Of a stretch of DNA of 27,537 bases, positions 11,521 through 20,996 are shown in pieces (within the stretch, counting starts at the first letter, position 1; the number at the start of each line of letters is the position of its first letter). The notes under the pieces are model-generated. The model saw only the letters and a list, made by a program, of their open reading frames with translations. It searched no databases and was not told the origin of the DNA. Both the position numbers and the translations under genes were made by a program. Origin of the DNA: Reticulitermes lucifugus (taxonomy: Eukaryota > Arthropoda > Insecta > Blattodea > Rhinotermitidae). Location: the NCBI GenBank assembly GCA_026260175.1, contig JAKCWW010001244.1, forward strand, positions 207-27,743, given 5' to 3'.

Positions 11521-11870
11521 AGGAGTCGGGATAGCTCAGCTACTACAGTGACTGGACTACCGGCTGGACGACAAAGAAATTGGGTTTCGATTCCAGGCGG
11601 GGGCAGATATTTCTCATCTCCACCGCGTCCAGACGGGCAATGTGAACCAGCCAGGCCTTCATCCAATGGGAATGTTTTGGTGCTAAAGCGGACGCATCGC
11701 GAAGCTGCTGCTAATCCCATATAGTGCCTAGATTAAGAATACGTGGAGCCGTATTTCCACTCCCCATGCGTCTTTACGGCGTGGTGTTGAATTAAGCCCA
11801 GGGACATCTTACCCTTCATCACTTACTGTTACTCACTGAAAAATCCACCTACGTGCGATTTGGGGTTGTT
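11521..11870 (+). mobile_element. tRNA-derived SINE, full-length but degraded
   Basis: A-box-like TAGCTCAGCTAC lies at about 11532-11543 and a B box with one extra T (GGTTTCGATTCC) at 11583-11594. A SINE body follows, with a CTCCCCATGCGTCTTTACGG segment and a run-out near 11820-11870. The extra base in the B box and the altered A box suggest the internal promoter is dead. It shares its 3' region with the minus-strand SINE at 1128-1345. Confidence 0.65.
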
Positions 11871-12159
11871 TCGGCTGTGAACATTAAGACAGCGATGTTA
11901 GGCCATCTAAGTGTCCCAGAAGAACCTAATGGCGTTTGACTACACTGGTTTTGCGCAGAAATTCTAACAAGAACTTCCCTTCAGTTATTTCTGTCTGAAT
12001 GGTGATTCTACTAGGAAATATTGTCAGTACACATAATTAGTAGTGTTATTTGCACAATTTCTATCAGTGTACGTTAAATTTGGCATACACAGGGTACTTG
12101 TAAAGTAAGTATATGATGCTGGAAAATTTCGTGTTACTAATTGTTTTTCAGTAGGAGAA

Positions 12160-12479
12160 TTATGAAGAACTGCATTTCACGCGAGGATGAACAACACCAT
12201 ATTTTTACTTCCTGTTCGTGCGTGGCTTGACAGCCATTTTACTGGTCAGTGGATTGGGCGTCGACAATCAGCAGAATGGCTTCGAAGTGCCGATCTTTTG
12301 TATAGGGTGGGCCAAAGCGGAAGTCTAAAATCAAGACCAAGAACACTTGATGAACTGGAACAAAAAATTCGAGATGTTTTGTCGCTGTTTTATTCTTAAG
12401 AATTTGCGTTGAGCCTGTGTCTTGCCGGTTGCAGGTGCGCGTACAAAATGCTGGGTGGGGGGGGGCTGTTGAAATCTGA
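12160..12479 (+). pseudogene. Mariner-like (Tc1/mariner superfamily) transposase C-terminal relic
   Basis: From 12187 the frame reads LPVRAWLDSHFTGQWIGRR, EWLRSADLL and RPRTLDELEQKIRDV. This corresponds to the LxxRxWLDxxFPxRWIGRRGP / EWPPRSPDL / PRTLDELExxI blocks of DDE transposases from this superfamily. About ten residues after the SPDL position, including the FFLWG block, are deleted, so part of the catalytic region is gone. After the stop at about 12399 the homology resumes in another frame (VEPVSCRLQVRVQNAG, 12408-12455) before a stop at 12477-12479. The preceding bases (12160-12186) look like a frameshifted QDGAPPH block. It is clearly inactive. No terminal inverted repeats were located. 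Confidence 0.82.
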
Positions 12480-13349
12480 TACTAAATGATGGTTATGGTT
12501 GAAAATGGTGCAAGGATTGTCACAATGTAGATTTTAATTTAGGACACACAGCCAGTTAATGTTATGTGTTTAATTTTCAATCATTCTGTATAAACTCAAA
12601 GATTAGCATCGTCATTATGTCTGCAGTTGCTGACATGTAAACATTATAAATATATTTGTTCAACACTTATATCCATAACACTGACATATACGTGTAGATT
12701 GTGCGTAATCGCCATACTCTAGTTTTTAATCATTTAAATTCTGCACCCGAAGATGGGTATTATTATTTAATGCAAATGGTCTGTAAATAGTTAAGAAATA
12801 TTCTCTGTGTGTTGAAAAGTTATATCACGTAATTGTATGAAAATTTTACCTCTTGGTTTTTTCAGTAATTTTTTATTCTGTTGCGGTCGGGTGAGACTAC
12901 GGTATGTGTGTTGGAACTACGGCCCTGACAGAGCTCATTGTCCCTGCCATGGATGATGGATGAATTTATATGGAGCATTTGTAAAATTGTAATTGACAGG
13001 GGAAAACAGAGTTGCTCGGAGGAAAACTTATCCCAGTGCCACTTTCTCCATAACAAATCTCACGTGTACTACTCTGGGAGTGGTCCGTAGTGGGTCCTAG
13101 ATTGTGATGTCTTTACGAAGGTATAACCAAAAGTCGCAGTGCATGATTTCTGGTTTATTTCGACTGCCTTCCTTTTGTAACCAGTTTTCCTGATACAGTA
13201 AACATTCGTAATGATAGTGATTTAAGAGACCCAAAAGATACGCTTCCTGCACATTCAAGGACACTGATTCTTCGGCTTCTGGGTTTTCGTACAAGCCAGT
13301 GTAGCCTGTTAATGTGATAGTAACTTGACATTATATTGTGGTGTATATA
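12480..13349. other. Intronic stretch, nothing recognised
   Basis: There are short open frames on the minus strand only (12862-13056 and 13097-13294), with no recognisable product. Confidence 0.4.
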
Positions 13350-13480
13350 TATTATATCAGATTAACTAATGGATGTAATATGAATGGAACCTTGACCCCC
13401 TGAAGATGGTTCAACTGGAACCGAAACATATGTAGGGGATATTGAACAATACTTGATAATATAATGCATTTGTTGGTTTT
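13350..13480 (+). mobile_element. Solo arm of the inverted-repeat family (element B)
   Basis: One outward-reading arm carries CCCCCTGAAGATGG and CCGAAACATATGTAGGGG. It ends with a GCATTTGTTGGTTTTTTGAA segment matching the outer TTTGTTGGTAATAAACG end of the element at 18561-18894. No facing arm was found upstream, so this is either a solo terminal repeat or a 5'-truncated copy. Limits are approximate. Confidence 0.6.
13396..13438 (+). ncRNA. Candidate type I hammerhead ribozyme motif (element B)
   Basis: The 43-nt motif reads CCCC, CUGAAGA, one U, helix II (GGUUC/GAACC, 5-nt loop), GAAAC, helix III AC/GU around AUAU, GUA, then GGGG pairing with CCCC. It is the best-formed copy in the window, with a perfect 5-bp helix II and an intact core. 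Its helix II sequence differs from that of element A while pairing is kept. Confidence 0.5.
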
Positions 13481-15467
13481 TTGAAATTGTGAATGAAATT
13501 ATATTATCTATATGGTATTCCCTTCAAAGTAATTTATACCGGAAGTTACCGCTGCATACTAGTCTTCAAGCCCTCAACACACCCTCTGAAGTCATGTTGC
13601 GAGCGTGTCTTAAGTAAGTCTGCCGTCTTCTTCATGCATCTAACGTAACAACCTGAAGGTTTCTTTGGAAGTTCTTAAATTTTGCAAGAAACTTCTTGTA
13701 GACTCTTTGCTCAAGTTCTTTATCAAGCATGATCGCAGCAAGTTCAAGAAACCGTTTAGAGAAATTAACTAGACACTACTCCAACATAACGGAGCGTGGT
13801 TCATGATTTAGCAGGCGGCTAGAGGAAGGTTCAACGATAACCAGTGTACTTGTATATTTACTTTGGTGGTCACCGGTCAAGGTCTGGAATTTCGCCCTCA
13901 ACCTCGTTATTCAATACCAACACCTCGTGTAATTGCAAAAAATCTTCTGAACATTTACTGTCATCGCGTGATGATAAGGTTTGTGGTATGTTGTACATGA
14001 TGTTTAAAAAATGAGGGGCTTTGATCAAATGGAATTGTCCGCTGAAATGTAGAAAAAATAGAAGAATATTCTGCGTCTATAATTATGAAATATGTCTGTT
14101 CATTACCTTACACAATCTGACAGAGACATTTAAAGTATTTATTATTATTGGTGAAAACTTTGAAATTGTTTAAAGTTGTGTACGCTTCAACCACATTTGT
14201 GATAATTTATGTATTTAGAAACATTTTAGCTGCTTTAACTGATGTTCTAAAGCTATCAATTTGTTTTCCCGAATTCTGTAAGTTTAAGAAACATTTTCAT
14301 AGTTTTTATCCTATGATGAATTAAATTTCAAATACTTTTATTAGAATAATTCTTTGCATCAAATTTAAATCAAGGATGCATTTAAGGTAATGCATAATGT
14401 GAAAATTAGTAAAAAAATAGTACCCACATTTAGATAAGCTTGTTCTATCGGTCTTTATGGACATATACACACCTGTACACTCGCAGTGAGAATAAAAGTA
14501 TGATAGAATGTTGTGTTTAACAGCTTTCTATAGATCCTGTCACATTCTTTGTGATTCACTGCCGAGAAAGCCACTTATTTCAGGTTTCTGTATCTCCATA
14601 ACCATAATTCAAGCTGCTCTGGTTGACATCCCTTCCTAATCAACCCTTATTTCCCAGCGGGGCTTAACCTCTGTCACTGTGCTACCCGCTAAACATTCTA
14701 TAAAATAGCATATATGCCATAAACATTCAGCTTAAACTTATGTTTGCCATGCTGTTGTAGTCTCGCAAATGCTCACACAACGCCTGTGATAGTAGTTTAA
14801 AGTAAAATGTATGGTGTTTGCTGTATTTAAAACTCATACCTTTCAAAAAGTCGCGTGACTTTGTGCTCTTCTCAATTTGTTCGAATCCAGTATGCACTTG
14901 AAAGTCATTACAAGTATGTAGGCATGCACAGCTAACCCCTCAGTCGAAAGTAATCAGTTAGGTAAGGATGTAAACATGCCTTTTTTAAAGTATAAATATA
15001 GGAATGTAATAAGACAATGCTAGAAATGTCAACTAAGAGACTGAATCATGACCATTCTTTATGACTTGGTCAAGGTACTCCGTGTCTTTTATGGAACCAA
15101 GAAGTTAATTATTTGGTTACAACAGTAATTAGAAAATATTTAAATGAGGATCTTTGTACTTTGCGTTTCTTAGTAAATACGATCAGGGTGCCGAAATAAA
15201 TAGGAGCTGGGCAGGGAGAATAAAATAAATAAAAAACCTTAGATTAAAATCTGAAGAAAAGAGAACATGTAGAAGGTTTAGGCTTAGATGAGAGGATAAT
15301 ATTAAAACAAATTAGATACGGACTGCGAAGTTGTGGATTCGAATGAAGTTCCTCATCTTAGGATCCAGTGGAGCGACAGTTGACTTGGTAATTCTACAGA
15401 CCGACTGTCTCTAGAGGCCCAAGAATTTTGACAGTAATATTGCAGTTTGTGCTGACACATATATGAG
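13481..15467. other. Intronic stretch, nothing recognised
   Basis: The region is AT-rich with no long open frame. No repeat or RNA gene is recognised. Confidence 0.4.
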
Positions 15468-15496
15468 GTGTGTGTGTGTGTGAGTGTGTGTGTGTG
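15468..15496. repeat. (TG)n microsatellite
   Basis: About fourteen TG dinucleotides are interrupted once by GAG. Confidence 0.95.
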
Positions 15497-16294
15497 CAGA
15501 CAGGTTAACCACCACGTGTACGACACGATCAGAGGACAAAGTTTCAAAAAGCCATATTTGAAAACTTAAATATTATACTATAATCGCGACATCCACACCG
15601 AAGCTGCGCCTTGTCTTAACTCGTCCAGCAGTTCCGTCTGTGTTAAAGGACAGGCTTGCGACGCATATAAGTGATTCATGGGCTGGACACATGGGCACGG
15701 TCTCTTTCTGGCACGCATATTTTCATGCGATGAGACAATTTATAAACTGAAATCAAGTTTACACTTTCAGGACCGCACATAATTAACGGAATGTATTTCA
15801 TAAGTCATGCTCCGTAATGCATGGGTTCGATATACAAGTCCGACTACCGTGATGTATGTTACTAGTTCCTGAGTGATACCTTCAAACACTCGTGAGTAAT
15901 GACACTCCAATAATCCTCACGAACTGCTTAGTGTCACAGCGTCGCATAATCTTCATAGAGGTAGTAGAAAATGTGAGGATTGTCAAATATGCCATGTGTT
16001 TTCTGAAGCGAAGGTAACAATTAAGTCGCCTGTGATTACCACCACATACAAAAGCATGGGCGGCTTTGAGTTAAAGCTCCACGCAGTCCTATCCTCGGAG
16101 CTAGATAGATGCCAGTTCTAACCTCAGGCCGCTTCACTCCCGGTGAAACAATTATAGGGCTGGCTGGGTCACAGTCCTGATGGAGAAGATAATTATTAAT
16201 CTAGCCTAATAGAAGTGATATATGATATAACCAGTGCTCTATTTTTGTAAAACGCCAATATTCACTTTTAGAAGGCAGGTAAACCTGACGTCCT
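15497..16294. other. Intronic stretch, nothing firm
   Basis: The segment at about 16040-16200 is GC-richer than its surroundings and could be an old SINE, but I could not identify A or B boxes in it. Confidence 0.35.
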
Positions 16295-16724
16295 GATATA
16301 CAAGTGTGTAACCAACAAACTGCACTTATTAAGAATAGAAAACACTCCTACATGTTTCGGTTATTTGTCAGAGTGATCCTTCATTGTTTAAACATAGAGT
16401 GGCAATGTATAAGAATTACCAGTCGATTTCACTCGTAGAGATTTTAGTATTTCAAGATGTCTGGATGCAGAAGATTTCAATAACTGTCTTGTATAATAAT
16501 AATAATTTTAACATATTTTTATATAACACTGTACATAGGTGTTTTAATGGTCTGCTGCCATTATATATTTTACCATCTACAAATGCAAGGCTGTATAACA
16601 ACGCTGTATACGTCTTTTAGTACTGATACTCCCTGAAGATGGACACAGACAAATATCCGAAGCATGTAGGAGGAATTTTTCTGTTTTTAATAATTGTAAT
16701 GTGTTGGTTATAAACTTGTATATC
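16295..16724. mobile_element. 430-bp inverted-repeat element C
   Basis: The left arm starts GATATACAAGTGTGTAACCA, and the right arm, read in complement, starts GATATACAAGTTTATAACCA. The similarity continues for about 70-80 bp through the CTCCTACATGTTTCGG and CTCCTACATGCTTCGG cores. The right arm's inner part (ACGCTGTATACGTCTTTTAG) matches the element at 18561-18894, so C and D are one family. C is more degraded and has an unmatched interior. It lies about 280 bp before the second unc-13 exon. Confidence 0.75.
16629..16672 (+). ncRNA. Hammerhead-like motif, probably inactive (element C, right arm)
   Basis: Helix I is CUCC/GGAG, the core box is CUGAAGA, and helix II is a short GGA/UCC with a 12-nt loop. 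The second box reads GAAGC rather than GAAAC, so the core A15.1 is G and activity is probably lost. The mirror motif in the left arm (16345-16376, minus strand) keeps GAAAC and GUAGGAG, but its CUGARGA box has decayed. Confidence 0.45.
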
Positions 16725-17005
16725 TTTATTAATTGCGCGGAAGATGTATAATATTAAGACTGACGTTCTCAATGTACTGTCTAATGTGTCACCATCAATA
16801 ATGCTGCCGGTACGCCGTACCGTTGCTGGTCGTTGCGTACCGTCACACAGAAGCACTGGTTATAACCATCCGTGCTGTAATTGTTACATTCCTACCTCTG
16901 AGCGCCCAAGCCGAAGTCAGTACCATACATTTTGTCCAGTACTTACCGTATTAATTGTCTCTGTTTTTTGGTAACAACAATATTTGCTGTTTTTTTTGCC
17001 CTCAG

Positions 17006-17123
17006 CGAGACGAATGACGTCAACACTGGGTTACTCATCGAGGTGTGGAGCAAAGGGATGCTTTGGGACAACGCACTGGGCTACCACTGGATCCCGCTGC
17101 CTGTTGTCAAGTACTCCAATGAG
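17006..17123 (+). CDS. unc-13: unc-13 (Munc13-like) next exon, second half of C2A domain
   Basis: The 118-nt exon follows a long pyrimidine tract and a CCCTCAG acceptor (AG at 17004-17005), and ends at a GAG|GTAATG donor. Its first base completes the Phe codon left by the exon at 8390-8492. The joined frame reads DF-L-F-ETNDVNTG, then LLIEVWSKGMLWDNALG and YHWIPLPVVKYSNE. This matches the later strands of the Munc13/Unc-13 C2A domain (EVWxKGxxWDxxxGxxWIPL). The exon ends in phase 0. In the family, an EGPGxWLxL segment comes next, but no such exon was found before the window ends. The next intron is therefore probably longer than 10.4 kb. The open frame extending into both flanking introns from 16932 to 17222 is incidental. 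Confidence 0.93.
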
Positions 17124-18560
17124 GTAATGTACACCTGCAGCCTATTCACAGTCTCCTTACATTTCTGTCTTCTTGTTATAAAAACCGCAGAAACTAACAG
17201 GATCGCCACACCTAACCTGTAGGAATATAACGATCGCATAAGGTCCGACAAAGGGCCAGAAAGACTACAAATAGTATTTCCATAAATATTAGTGATTTTT
17301 TAATTTTTATAAGTACACGACTATATGCATTCCAGTGCCTCTGCCCTGGATGGAAATATTGGTGGAAATTATGTTCTGAAAGTCCTTTCAGCAAATGCCG
17401 TTGCGTGAATTTCCCATCATGATTAACCGGAATTATATTGATATTTAAATATTCAGTTCATACACACTCCGTCTCAGTTATAAAAACCATTTCATGCTGT
17501 GTAGAGAAATATTCACTCCTTTTTCTGAGAACAATACGAATCTTAAATGCACTCTGTGGGCAGAACCTAGAATTTTGAATGTTAAACCTGGAGGTACATA
17601 ACGTAATGACTGGGCTTTAAAGGGCTAATCATTTCACCATAAGCGCTATGTGGAAAACATATTGTAACACTGTCGAGCAAAAGATTCTATCTTTGCGGAC
17701 GAATGTGCTTAAGCCTTTTAAGGACTGTTTTGTCTTACGATCAGTGCATATAAACATAACCTACTGTGAATGACAGTATAAACATCAAAGTACGTAGAAC
17801 TTGTAAGTCACAACGATATTTTAATTATTGATTACGGAAGATAATTAAAATACAGTTGTGACAGATTGTGTGTACTTTGTTATATTATCATTTATTTTCG
17901 ATTGGTACACGGTTGGAAATTTAATCTGTTTTGTCTGACAGAAGGGTGCTAGTTTTTAAGTCTTCAGCAATCCATTTTTATGATTTGCTTTTTTAACATT
18001 GAGAAAAATAATTTCCAAGAAACTGTAATTATGTTCAGGCAATGTTATTTATAATATACTATCTTAATACTTCGCATATTCCTTCTACCGAAAGTACTGA
18101 GACAATGTAATTCACTGGTAACACTACAATGTGGGGAATCATACCGCGAATATTACAGGAGATTCATATCTTGATGGGATTTCTTGTGGCGCGTTTATTT
18201 CGTAGTGTTCTTCGTGGAGTTTCCATAATGACAAGTCGTGTCGGATATAAATGTTGGAAGGGCTTTTAGTTCAGTAGCTTAAAACCAGGGTGACATAAAA
18301 GCAGAACTTAAATACAGAATACCTACACTCCATTTGGGGAAAATATATTTTCGGAATGAGTTCTTTGCTATTTTGCACAATAGACTAATTTATTGTAGAC
18401 ATCAGTTTATAGCTATAAATATAATTACACTAATTATCATGAATTAGTTTTCACATAGTTATTTAAATTTAATAAGACATCGAAGAACGTTTGAAGTGAA
18501 TGTGGTCGGTGTCAATTTTTAAATTCGTTTAATATTGTACATCCTCCGTGCAATTGATGC
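17124..18560. other. Intron downstream of the second exon, nothing recognised
   Basis: Assigned to the next unc-13 intron because the GTAATG donor at 17124 opens it and no following exon was found. The DNA is AT-rich with no repeat I can name. Confidence 0.5.
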
Positions 18561-18613
18561 ACATAAAGTAGTACATTACCAGCAAATTACACTTGTCAAT
18601 GAATAGAGCACCA

Positions 18614-18656
18614 CTCCTACAAGTTTCGACTATTATTTACAGACATCTTCAGGGAG
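18614..18656 (-). ncRNA. Candidate hammerhead motif (element D, left arm)
   Basis: On the minus strand: CUCC, CUGAAGA, U, a weak helix II (G-C closing pair then three of four further pairs, with a U-U mismatch), GAAAC, AC-UU-GU, GUA, GGAG. Helix I is perfect (CUCC/GGAG). The core is intact, but helix II is poorer than in elements A and B. Confidence 0.42.
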
Positions 18657-18798
18657 CGTCAATATATACGAAAAGACATGTACAGCATTAACACACAGCT
18701 TTGTCAAATTGTAAATGCATGCAATGTTTTTTTTTACAATTTACGATTTGGCAAAGCTGTGTGCTAACGCTGTATATGTCTTTTAGTATATATTGATG

Positions 18799-18841
18799 CT
18801 TCCTGAAGATGGCCGTAAATAACAATCGAAACATGTAGGAG
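18799..18841 (+). ncRNA. Candidate hammerhead motif (element D, right arm)
   Basis: The motif reads CUUC, CUGAAGA, U, a helix II with only the G-C closing pair and a G-U pair, GAAAC, AU, GUA, GGAG. Helix I keeps pairing with one G-U (CUUC/GGAG). The core bases are intact. The weak helix II makes activity doubtful. Confidence 0.4.
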
Positions 18842-18894
18842 TTGTGGTCTCTTCATGGACAAGTGGAATTTGTTGGTAATAAACGTTTTTATAT

Positions 18895-20046
18895 TTGTAT
18901 TTTAAATTCGTGTTTTAAGTATGAAGTTTTTCATGAGCATCAGAGATGGTGAGTTTATTGAAGCAAGCTTAAAATTGTCTGAAAGTTATTCACGCCGAAC
19001 AGTTAGTACCACTCTCAATCAGAATACTTTTCAGTAGTTTCAAGAGTAAATATTCAGGACTGGTAGATACGGATTTCTCAGCATGCTATTATTTTATGTT
19101 GTATAAATAAAGCATAACTCTTCTTGGAACTATTTTGAACGGCTGGGTTCAACGACTGTGTTCTAAACAGTGGAACAGGTTCCTGCATTTCATGGAACCT
19201 GTGGCCAAATTACTGCTTTCAAAATAAGCTCTCAGTAGATCTTAATATAAGCCAGAAAAATACAGCCCCGTCATTTTCGTCCTGTTTATGTAAGATATAT
19301 TTTAATATTATCCTCAATGAAGCTGTTTGTTCTATGCATAGCTTACCAACTTCTCAATATATTTGCTAAGATCTTTGATGTACGTGGAAGGGGGGGGAGG
19401 GCTGTTACTGCCGAGGTGTTAGTAAGTTTGTGGCCTACGTGTCTCAGATGTGTAAGAGTTTTAAGTACACGTTAGATGAGTTCAATGGTACTGATTGAAT
19501 TCTAAATTCTTGCTTCGCCTGTACCTCCGTATATGAACTCACTATATCTGGAGGGTTGTAGGTCTGCATCCCTCGTCTTTATCGACCTAAAACATTTCAT
19601 ATGTCATGCAACCTTAATAACAGCGTTTTCTTTAGCTATAATCACTGAAATAAAGTACATTTTCCATTCTGTGACAAAGTTTCAGTTACAGTGACTGTAA
19701 CTAATAGAGATGGGACCCAGAGGAAATTAGAATTTCCTCCGGACACATTACCATATGTTAAATATGACAAGTTTGTCTCGCCACATTACCATGTGTTGCA
19801 AGTAACACTGCGGGATAAACGGCGTTGAAATGTTGCTCACATTTGCTATATCTTTGCATAAGCTTGCAAGAAGAAGCGAACAAGAGCAAGCATCAATGGG
19901 ATTTGAATGTTTTAAAGGAAACGAAAATATAAATTGAACTCCATAGGAATACGTGAATTTTCGAAGTGCTTCCTTATAGATTTTGCGTACCTTGTATTCC
20001 TCGGTTTTGCTATGTTGTATGTACAAATTTACGTCTCTGAAGCAAA
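18895..20046. other. Non-coding stretch, two small palindromes
   Basis: Two short inverted repeats sit side by side at 19684-19702 (8-bp arms) and 19720-19739 (9-bp arms). A minus-strand open frame at 19748-20077 has no recognisable product. The rest shows nothing. Confidence 0.4.
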
Positions 20047-20249
20047 TCATCTTTTTATGGCAAAGGGCCGGCCACACCGATTATTGCGGGCTGGTTCGCG
20101 GGCCGCACGTAGACAAAGAGCAGTAAATGGTATACCTAACCGCCTAAATTATCGTGTAATTTTTGTAGTACCTACATAATTTACAAATGTGGCCGCGGGC
20201 CGCATAATATAAGCTGGCGGGCCGTGGGTTGGAGACCCATATCATAGAC
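20047..20249. mobile_element. GC-rich hAT-like MITE
   Basis: The element is GC-rich against AT-rich surroundings, with repeated GGGCCGGCC, GCGGGCCGCA and GGCGGGCCGTGGG blocks. It closes with GGGTTGGAGACCCAT, whose complement (ATGGGTCTCCAACCC) resembles hAT terminal repeats of the GGGTCTCCAACC type. Flanks are GAAGCAAA (20039-20046) and GAAGCAAC (20250-20257), an 8-bp duplication with one mismatch, as expected for hAT. The left terminal repeat is poorly matched. It is non-coding. Confidence 0.5.
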
Positions 20250-20257
20250 GAAGCAAC

Positions 20258-20866
20258 ACATTAATTTTCCTGATACTTCGTTCAATGTTCGCCATTTTGG
20301 AAGATGTTTGCGGTAAGTTTTTGCATCCTAGTAATCTACATATTGTATACTACGTACCAAATTATTGCATGATGACTCGTGTTGAAGGCGATATATAAAC
20401 TTTGGGTTGACTTGCGTGTGAAATAGTAGGCCTATCATAACTACAGACGCGCACCCAAAGGGGCTGCTGCCGGGATGCAGCCTTCCCCCTCCCAATGTAA
20501 ATTTAAAAATAGAGCACTGATTTTGTATACACGATGATATAAAACTTTTACGTGATTTGTCCATCAGCTGAAATAAGCCACTGAAATCGCTGATGACTAG
20601 TATATTGAGAATTTGAAAATAAAATAAGAACTTTGAGGTCTTAAATTAACTTAAAAACAAAAAAATAGATCTTGTGATGTAAATTAAGTGAGTGAGACAT
20701 GGAACATATAGTTATATTTATGGTATATAAATGTAGTTGCAAACAGTGTTATGTTACATTTATATTTGTGAAATAATTTTTATAACATAGGTTTTAAAAT
20801 CAAACACAAATTATACATGCCCTCAGGGTCAATTCCGTCCCCGGTGAAAAATTCCGGGTATGCGCC
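20258..20866. other. Non-coding stretch, nothing recognised
   Basis: A short GC-rich segment at 20446-20500 stands out by composition but could not be named. The remainder is AT-rich. Confidence 0.35.
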
Positions 20867-20996
20867 TAACTAACTAACTAACTAACTAACTGAATGACTG
20901 ACTGACTGACTAACTAGTTAACAAATAAAGGTAAAGAAATTAAGTAGCACACTAACAAACTAACAAATAAACTAACTAAAGTAAACAAACTAAACT
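20867..20996. repeat. (TAAC)n/(TGAC)n tetranucleotide repeat
   Basis: Tandem TAAC units (20867-20890) pass into TGAC units and back to TAAC (to about 20922). Looser CTAACAAA/ACTAA copies continue to about 20996. Such tails often mark LINE 3' ends, and the preceding GTCCCCGGTGAAAAATTCCG could be a LINE 3' UTR, but no coding part is present. Confidence 0.8.

Larger units (their letters stand above)
8493..17005 (+). other. unc-13: Intron between the two unc-13 C2A exons
   Basis: The 8,513-nt intron runs from GTAAGT to ...GCCCTCAG and interrupts a codon after its second base. A run of Ts and pyrimidines at about 16989-17003 forms the acceptor tract. It is densely colonised by repeats: a degraded RTE tail, two SINEs, an internally duplicated repeat, a mariner-like relic, a solo hammerhead-bearing arm and an inverted-repeat element. 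No nested host gene was recognised. Confidence 0.85.
18561..18894. mobile_element. 334-bp hairpin element D with a hammerhead-like motif in each arm
   Basis: The two arms (about 18561-18713 and 18737-18894) are inverted copies over almost their full length. Matched landmarks include ATTACCAGCAAATTACACTT and its partner ending TTTGTTGGTAAT, CTCCTACAAGTTTCG and CGAAACATGTAGGAG, and GTACAGCATTAACACACAGC and GCTGTGTGCTAACGCTGTAT. The loop is a T-rich stretch of about 20 bases. A transcript of either strand would form one long hairpin. It is the most complete member of this family in the window. Confidence 0.82.
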
